DNA from: Valencia hispanica
Lineage: Eukaryota; Chordata; Actinopteri; Cyprinodontiformes; Valenciidae
Direction of reading: 5' to 3'
DNA: 64,000 nucleotides
NCBI GenBank assembly: GCA_963556495.2
Contig: OY747702.1
Span: 8,046,280-8,110,279, forward strand
In this document: positions 52,501-61,500 of the stretch, piece by piece
How positions within the stretch are numbered: position 1 is the stretch's first letter
Layout of the letters: the number at the start of each line of letters is the position of its first letter
Translations under genes and position numbers: made by a program
Notes under the pieces: model-generated
Told to the model about the DNA's origin: nothing
What the model saw: only the letters and a program-made list of their open reading frames with translations
The model's database searches: none

Positions 52501-55500
52501 TTAGGTAAGACTCGAACCAGCCAAGTACTGTACCAGAGAGTCCGACCCAGCTGTCCAGTCGTTCCAATAATATATCATGATCAACAGTGTCAAATGCTGC
52601 GCTGCCTTCAGAACAAAATCTAAATCTCCATGTCTGAGGCAAAAATCTAAAACCTCCTGAAAATAGCCTCTGTAGCAATCCCACTATTTGATTATGCATA
52701 AATGAGTGAGCATTTCAATTACATGCGGAGCAGAAGAAACATGTGAGACTGTGCGTTCTAGTGACAGCAGGTTAAGTGCAATTGTTTAATTTCATTTTTT
52801 GTATGTATATAGTTCTCTGTTCAGCTTGTTTGGATTGAATATTATTTAAAAAGAATTTAAAATAATACTATTGCCAATGTATTAAAATACTATCATATTT
52901 AAAAATTGCAGGTAAAAATAGATTATGACCGGATTTTTTTTACCCTGTTGGTCAAAATGATGGACAAAAAACATGTGTAGCACGACCTCTGGTATACAGT
53001 ACGGGATCGTAAAATGGTGAGTGAGGATTTTTTATTTTCAAATAGTGTGACTATCGTTTTGATTAGTATTTGTTTTTACCAACTTTTGGTACTATCGCAG
53101 TACTAGCACAACTATCCCATGGGACCCACCACCTCCTGGGAGAAAGGTCAAGGTGTGGGGGCATAATAGTGGATAAACACTCCCAACTTGGACCAGGTTG
53201 TGATGGCTTTGCCACAAACCAGAACAGGAGCCACAGTTGGAAGGTTTTGTCATGATGGACCTGAATGTCTCCATTTGACAACAGTCTCCTTAGAGATGCA
53301 GGTATTATCAAGCAATAACAGGGTTCATAATAAAATCGGAATGAATGTCTTGGTGGAGTTTCCATGTTCTCTCTGGTTACTTCTGCTCCTTCGCTTGACA
53401 TGTTGCCCATCAACCACTGCAGAAGCGCAGCTTGGTAAATGATGCATAAATGCCACAGACTCGAGCACAAACACAGAGAACCCTGGCTCCTGTACTAATG
53501 GCATGATGGTGAAGGAAAAACACGACCCAGTGTTTAGTACAACAATCTAAATCCACACCCACTTTGATCCACACCACCTAAGACTGGACTAGACCAAGGA
53601 TCCAGTTCATTTTGCTATCAGTTAAGAAATTGGTCCTGATCCATCAACCCTCAGCAATAAACCACACAGTCCTCGACCCAGTGCCCCATCACTGACTGCC
53701 TGTTTCACATGCGCAAAGGACAGAAAGTATCAGTGATTAGATCACCACCACATGATTTAATGCAGTCAGTACCATCATGTTTATCAAGCATGGCAGAGAG
53801 AGCGAGCCAAACCTAGATCAGCCAGGTCTGTAAATGAGGTGTTTAGCATTTGCAGCATTATGACATGTTCAGAGTTCATCAAATATCAAAGTTCAACACT
53901 GAATCACTCAGTCTGTGTTAAGTAATAAACTAGTCATAATCTAGTTTATTAATATAGCCGATATCTACAACATCTGGTCTGCATTCCCCAACAGTGGTTT
54001 GGAAATAACTAGTGATTTACTTCTAAGGTTGCGGTTTGTGTCCATGTTTTAATAATAATAATAAAAAAAAACTCTAATCGTCTGTGTTTCAGGAGACCCT
54101 GGTTCCTCAGAGTGACCTTGGAGACACTGAGATGGTGTGTTCCTGGCAAGGTAAGCCATCTAGTTAGAAACTGCTGTAGAATAAAGTGACCAAACATCCT
54201 CTTTTCCCCAGACATCCCCTGTTCACGTGGCATCCAGACGGCTTTCAGAGATTGATTAAAAAATGTCGGGGTTTTCATCGTTTTTTCAGGGTTACCAATA
54301 AGCATACATAAACTGACTGGTGAAATGCATGGAATACGACAGCCTCTCTCTCTTCTGTTGTCCTCCACTAGCTGCTGCTTAGTGGTTGGTTCTGATCCGT
54401 TCATAGACAGAACAGACAGCAGGCTGTGCCGCACTGCACCCCTGCGGCGTTGAGCCGCCATGTGTTACGTTGCGCTGTGGCTGTTTACAAGATGTCAAAG
54501 CGCAAATGTAGCTTTATGGATGAACAGAGCTGGCATGTGTGTTTCTGTGTGTGACAAAAGTGGCAATGATCCAGTAGGTCCACATGGACACAAAAACTAT
54601 AATAATACTGTGTAGTATTGAAGTGAGGGTTTATCTATAAATTGTTTGAGGATGAAGATGAAAACTAAAGACTGCAGTGTGCACTTTTTAATTATTTTTA
54701 AGACTGCTGCTTTTTACTTTTATTAATACTTTGAAAAGAAAATACTTGTTTTCTCAGAATATTATTTCAGTTTTGTTTAATTTTTGTCCAGTATAACTTA
54801 AAAAGTGAACTATTATTATTGTTACTGGTAAATTTTCTAATTCAAAAGAAACTATTATTAGTTAAAGGTATAGCGGAGGATCTTTCCGAATTTTAGAAAA
54901 GACCCGCCCTCTCCAATTTTTTCAAAAATGCACATGTGCAACACTCTATCTGCTCCCGAGAGGGAACGCCGTGTGCACGAGAGAGCATGCACGAGCCTAG
55001 TTCACCTCTTGCATGTAGTTTCCACTATGTCAGACTCACCACTGGTAAGTGAGAATCTATTTACGACAAGCATCTCTAAAGCTAACTTTAGCATGCTACA
55101 GGCAAATAAACAAGCTATCATCTAGCATCAAACTCATTACACATAATACACCTGAAAGTGCGCATGCGCAGAAAGCGAAAACTACCTAGGGACGACCTCT
55201 GTGACCTCAGCACCAGAGATTGGAGAGCCCGACCCAAAGTCTCCAAACCCTGCTTCCAGATTGGAAAGCGTGCCGGTGGGATTGAGGAGGTCTTCAAAGT
55301 ATTCCATCAACTGACCCAAAACGTTCCGCGTCGAGGTCAGCAGCACACCATCCCCACTGTAAACAGTGTTGGTGGCAGACCGCTTCCCCCCCCCCCTGAG
55401 ACGCCGGATGGTGGACCAGAATCACTTCGAAGCCGTACGGAAGTCGTTCTCCTTGGCCTCTCCAAACTCCTCCCACTCCCGAGTTTTTGCCTCCGCGACC

Positions 55501-58500
55501 ATCCGAGCCACACTCCTCTTGGCCTGCTGGTACCTGTCAGCTGCTTCAGGGGCCCACAAGCCAAAAAGACCCGATAGGACTCCTTCTTCAGTCTGACAGC
55601 ATCCCTTACTGCCGGTGTCCACCAGCGGGTTCGGGGGTTGCCGCCACGACAGGCACCGACCACCTTGCGGCCACAGCTCCGGTCAGCCGCCTCGACATGG
55701 TCCACCCGGGACGTGTTCGAAGTTCTGCCGGAGGTGTGAGTTGAAGCTCCTTCTGACAGGAGACTCTGCCAGACGTTCCCAGTAGACCCGAACAACACGT
55801 TTGGGGCTTCCAGGTCTGTTCGGCGTCCTCCCAGGTCTGTCCGGCGTCCTCCCAGGTCTGTCCGGCGTCCTCCCCATCATCGTAGCTGACTCACCACCAG
55901 GTAGTGGTCAGTGGACAGCTCAGCCCCTCTCTTCACCCGAGTGTCCAAAACATGCGGCTGCAGATCGGATGAGACGACAACCAAGTCGACCATCGAGCTG
56001 CGGCCTAGGGTGTCCTGGTGCCAAGTGCACCCTTATGCTTGAACATGGTGTTTGTTATGGACAATCCATGACGAGCACAGAAGTCCAGTAACAAAACACC
56101 ACTCGGGTTCAGATTGGGGGGGCCATTCCCCCCACCACACCCCTCCAGGTCTCACTGTCATTGCCCATGTGAGCATTGAAGTCCCCCAGCAGAACAAGGG
56201 AGTCCCCGGGAGGAGCACTCTCCAGCACCCCCTCCAAAGACTCCAAAAAGCGTGGGTAATCTGATCTGCCGTTCGTCCCATAAGCACAAACAACAGTCAG
56301 GACCCGTCCCCCGATCCGTAGGCGGCGGGAGGCTACCCTCTCGTTCACCGGGGTAAACCCCAACGTACAGGCGCCAAGATGAGGGGCAACAAGTATGCCC
56401 TTGCCCACCCCAGCTCGGCGCCTCTCAGCGGGGGCAACTCCAGAGTGGAAGAGAGTCCAACCCCTCTCGAGGAGACTGGTTCCAGAGCCAGAGCCGTGGG
56501 TCGAGGCGAGTCCGACGATGTCTAGTCGAAGCCTCTCAACCTCGCCTGACTAATCGAATCAAACTTTACTTATAAAGCGCATTTCATACAAAATAGCATC
56601 TCAAGTGCTTTACAGATTAAAATGACCCCCCCCCCCCCCCCCCCAGAGAACAACATGATCACAGTTATACCCCCCTCTTCCCAACCCATCTCCCATGCAC
56701 GCACACACTTAAAACCAACAGTAAACAAGGTAGGTACTGAGATGAGATCCTCAGATCCCTTGTGAGACCATATGTTGGTATGGTTGGCCTTGGGTTCCTC
56801 CTAATGCAAGACAATGCTAGACTTCATGTGGCTGGAGTTTGTCAGCAGTTTCTGCACGAGGGAGGCATTGATGCTATGGACTGGCCCACCCGTTCCCCAG
56901 ACCTGAATCCAATTGAGCACATCTGGGACATCATGTCTCGCTCCATCCACCAACGCCACGTTGCACCACAGACTGTCCAGGAGTTGGCAGATGTTTTAGT
57001 CCAGGTCTGGGAGGAGATCCCTCAGTAGATCATCAGCCACCTCATCAGGAGCATGCCCAGGCGTTTTAGGGAGGTCATACAACCACATGGAGGCCGCACA
57101 CACTACTTCTGTTTTTTGACTTTTTGACTTGTTTTAAGGAAATTACATCAAAGTTGGATCAGCCTGTAGTTTGTTTTTCCACTTTAATTTTAAGTGTGAC
57201 TCCAAATCCAGACTTCCATGGGTTGATAAATTCGATTTCCATGGATAATGTTTGTGTGATTTTTGTTGTCAGCACATTCAACTATGTAAAGAACAAAGTA
57301 TTTAATAAGAATATTTCATTTATTCAGATCTAGAATGTGTTATTTTAGTGTTCCCTTTATTCCTTGGAGCCGTGTATATGTCACGATCCTAGTTTGTTTT
57401 TGGGTTTTGTTTGGACTCTAGATTCTTTTGTTCCCATCTTGAGTGTTCATTTTGTGCTTTTGTTTTGATGTTTCTTTATTTAGGTCCAGTCATTTAATTT
57501 AATTTCTGTGTATTAGTTTCTGTTTATCATAAGGCATCTTAGAATGTCTTTCTGCTTAGTGCTTTACCTTTCCTTCCCTTTGTTCCCTCTGTTTGTTTTA
57601 CTCCTGCCACTCTACCTCATGTCCCAGCTGCAACTTATTTCCCATCTCCCCCTGCTGGCCCTCTCTCACACCTGCATCAGGTTACTCCCCTAATTATCTC
57701 CCCTGGTTTCTGTGCCATTCTCCAACCCTCCCCAGTATACTTAAGTTCTCTGATCACTCCACTTCCCTGCTGGATTCTCCGTCCTTTCTTCCCACCTAAG
57801 CCTTGTGTTCTCGTTGTGTACTTGCCTGAGTTTAATTGTAAGTTATTCCTTTTTCATCATTAAATCATTCATTACATCAGTCTGCGTTTAGGTCCAGTTC
57901 AACAAACATCATGACAATATGTTCAAATCAAAAGTCTTGGCCCAGTCCTGAAAGTGTTTTAGGACTGGGCAAAGTGTCCTCTTTTTTGGAAATCAAAATA
58001 TGGTCACCCTACTGTAGAAGGTCTAGTTCCACAGATTCGAGCACCAGGCACTACCTGCCACCAAGAAGATGGGGTCTCCCATTTTATATAACTCGATTGA
58101 ACTTTCTTCAACTGCTCATCTACTTTGTTGAAGACACCTAAATCATAGTGAACAATGGTTCATCATACAGAGTCTTGCAAAATCTATCTGTAACCTTTGA
58201 ACCTTTTTATGTTTTGTCACATGACCACGAACCTCCTCATGTTAAGAAGTTGAATACAGAGAGCTGGTGGACCGCTTTGTGACATGGTGTGAAAATAATC
58301 GTCTTAGGGGCTGTTTACACGACGTTTTTCAGCAAAACAGAGGTTTTTCTCTCCGATTCGGCCTCTCGTTTACACGACAACGGGAAAACTGGGGGGCGAA
58401 AACGCAGCTTTTGGGAAACGGCTTCCAGAGTGGAGAGTTTCGAAAACGCTGGGGGATTCGTTGTCATGTAAACGCAAGCCGCAGACTTTTGAAAACGATG

Positions 58501-61500
58501 ACGTCACTGCCAGCCGCCTACGGACATGTTGCACTTGTGCACTCCGCCTTTCTACAGAAAAACAACAACAATGGCGGATCCAGGTATGCCGTTACTGCTG
58601 ATGCAGCTTCTGAAGTTATTTGGTCTCTGTAAGCAAAACTTAGAGAACATCAGGCTTCTATGCGATTGCCAACGGTAACGCATACAGTACGTGCGCCAAA
58701 TAATCAATATGCCTTTATCTAAGCGGAGGAGAACTACAAGAAGACCGCCATTGTTAGTTATCATGAAATGTTTCTTTTCCGGGTTGTGAGGGGGAAAACT
58801 TGGAACACTGCATACACGGGGCCCACTGCCATCTAAAGGTCGGACATATGCACTGCATCGTTTTCCATCGTGCGCCCTGTCGTGTAAACGCAGTGCGTTT
58901 TCACCCGCGTATTCAAACAAAAACGGCAACATTGTCGTGTAAACAGCCCCTTACTTTGAATGTGAACAAAACAAAGGAGATGATTGTAGATTTCAGAAGA
59001 AACAGGGATAAGTCAAAAACTGTTTCCATCATGGGGGAAGAAGTGGAGGTGGTTGAGGAGTATATAAATACCTTGGAGTTCACCTGGACAATAGACTGGA
59101 CTGGAGGCGCAACAGTGAAGCCGTCTACAAGAAGGGACAGAGCAGACTCTACTTCTTGAGGAAGCTTAGGTCCTTCAAGGTTTGCAGCAAGATGCTGCAG
59201 ATCTTCTACAAGTCTGTTTTGGAGAGTGTAATCTCTTCAGCCATCATCTGTTGGAGTAGCAGCATCAGAGCCAGGGACTTAAAAAGGCTCAACAACCTGA
59301 TAATGAAGGTTCTGGTTCTGTTCTGGGGATGACTGTGGAACCTCTGGAGATGATGATGCAAAGAAGGTTTCTTCATAAAAAACTATGGACAACCCTGAGC
59401 ATCCTCTTCTTGAGACTATCCGACAACAACAGAGTGTCTTCAGTCAGAAGCTTCTTCAGTTTTGCTGCAACACAGACTACTGACAGGAGATCTTCCTGCC
59501 CACAGCCATCATCATCTACAACAACTCCTTAAAGAATTAATTGTATGAGCTACAACAACACTTATTTTCACTCTGGGATCAATAAAGTATTTTTGAATTG
59601 AATTTGAATGTTGAACAGGGAGACTTGGTGGCTGGAAAAGGGTGAATGGTCTTTTTATTTTAATTTTCAAATAAAAATCTTTCCTCTTAAAGCCTCACAC
59701 ACCTAAATAGAATCTAGTGCAACCAGTTAAGCCCACCTGTGTGTAATTTACTCTGAGTAAATGCAGCTGTTCTGTTTGTGGCCTCAGGTTTGTTATAGTA
59801 CAAACAGAAGCGTGAAGACCAAGGAGCACAGCGAGCAAGCTGTGAACATCTCAGAGCTCTGTTCTATCCATCATCTGAACATGGCCGTCCACCTAAACTA
59901 GTCGGGCGAGGAGATAATTAATAAGGGAAGCAGCCAAGATGCCCATGGTAACTCTGGAGGAGCTGCAGAGATCCACAGATCGGGTGGGAGAGTCTGTTGA
60001 CACAAACACTGATTCTCTCAATAAATCAGGTCTTTATGGGACAGGGTTCCCACTCTGTTCTTGAAATGATTTTCCAGGTGTTTTCCAGGACATTTTCAGC
60101 TGCTAGCCTGCTACAATACAAGTCAAGCTATCACAACTAGGGCTGGGCGATATACCGATATTATCATCATATCGGGATACATTTTGAAACGGATATGACT
60201 TTGTACCTATACCATTATATCGGTATAATTGTGCAACGATTGTTGTCTTTAACAATGCCACCTGCTTTCCTCTACTTGCAATGCAATACAACTAAGGCTG
60301 TGCCGGTTTGGATTTTTTCTTACCACGGTCGGTAATCAACAAATTCCCGCGGTTTTGCAATATACCCATAAACATATTTATATCTCCCTGCCGCTGCGCC
60401 ACGGCTGTACCCTGCTCGTGTGCATAATGAGCTGTACCTTGAGGCCAAACTATGGCCGCGCCTGTGTCAAAGACAGCTCTGTCTGTGGTGAAGGCAGAAC
60501 TCGTCCTGCAACAACTTATCCAGGAGAGGAGCGCACCGTAGCTCCTGCTTCGGCACCTTTACGCACAAAGAAGGTTTCGGCCGCCAGTGTTTCCCACACA
60601 TAGACCAATCTGTGGCGGTGTGCTACAGATTAAACACCGACCAAAAAAAAAAAAAAATCAACACTGACCATCACATATTGCGTCTCGTTTTTCTTTTTTA
60701 CGCTATTTAAAACACATGCTCTTTCTTCGTCTCTCTGTCACTCACGCGTCCCTCTAGCCTTTCTCCCACATAGACACACACAGCCCCTCCCCTCCATGCA
60801 CAGCACGTCTGTCGGGATCACCTGTGCCCTCATATTTCATCTTCCATTCTACTGGGAGACTGACTTTATTTGTGCATGCATCCACAGCCTGAAATGCACA
60901 CACATGTAATGTTATGCATCACAAAAACATTTCGCTCACACGCAAGCGTGCAGGGCTTTTTATTTTTTTGGGACGGCGATGACGGTGAGGCGCTCAGACC
61001 CGCGGTGGGCGTCACGTGACTGCGGTATGGCGGTAATCCGGTTACCGCCCCAGGCCTAAACACAACTAATACAGTAGTTATTCTCTGCTTTAGTTCATAC
61101 ACTCTCACAGTCAAGCTGTATTTGCAATCAGTCACTAACGTTAGAAAATATCAACTATTATTGGACTTTTAAATTAAATGCATCTGCTCACACCAAGGGA
61201 CATTACGCATCTAGTAAACATAATGGCAGAAATGGATGAGTTATGGGTTTTTGACTCTAAATTATTTTGATTTATCAAATCTTTGTAACTGTTTTTTGTC
61301 AGTTATTTTGCTGAAATTGATATACCTTTTGTAAAGCTAAATGTGTTTAAATGCAAAATCCATTTAGCTTACTATGAAATGGACCTGAAGTAAATATTCT
61401 GACAAATTAGGTTAAAATACCGGTGTATATATCGTACATCCCAAGCTTTGGAGAAGTGTTATTTTCTACCTTATACCTTATATTTTGTACATTTAACCAG

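Larger units (their letters stand above)
54182..58011. mobile_element. hAT-like element carrying nested insertions
   Basis: The ends TAAAGTGACCAAACATCCTC and the complement of AAATATGGTCACCCTA are related inverted repeats, with further similar subterminal text (AGAGGAC/CCTCTTTT). A perfect CTGTAGAA flanks both sides (54174-54181 and 58012-58019), the 8-bp duplication of hAT. It begins 31 bp after the splice donor of tetraspan exon 5. Its own transposase is not visible; the 3.8-kb interior is largely occupied by the elements at 55185-56547, 56744-57115 and 57379-57916. Confidence 0.75.

Noticed and set aside
53063..53470. 135-codon minus-strand frame in intron 4
   Set aside because: Overlapped by several frames on both strands, no domain, no start or splice context.
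54009..54461. 150-codon minus-strand frame across tetraspan exon 5
   Set aside because: Overlaps a plus-strand exon and a hAT end; composition and lack of motifs indicate chance.
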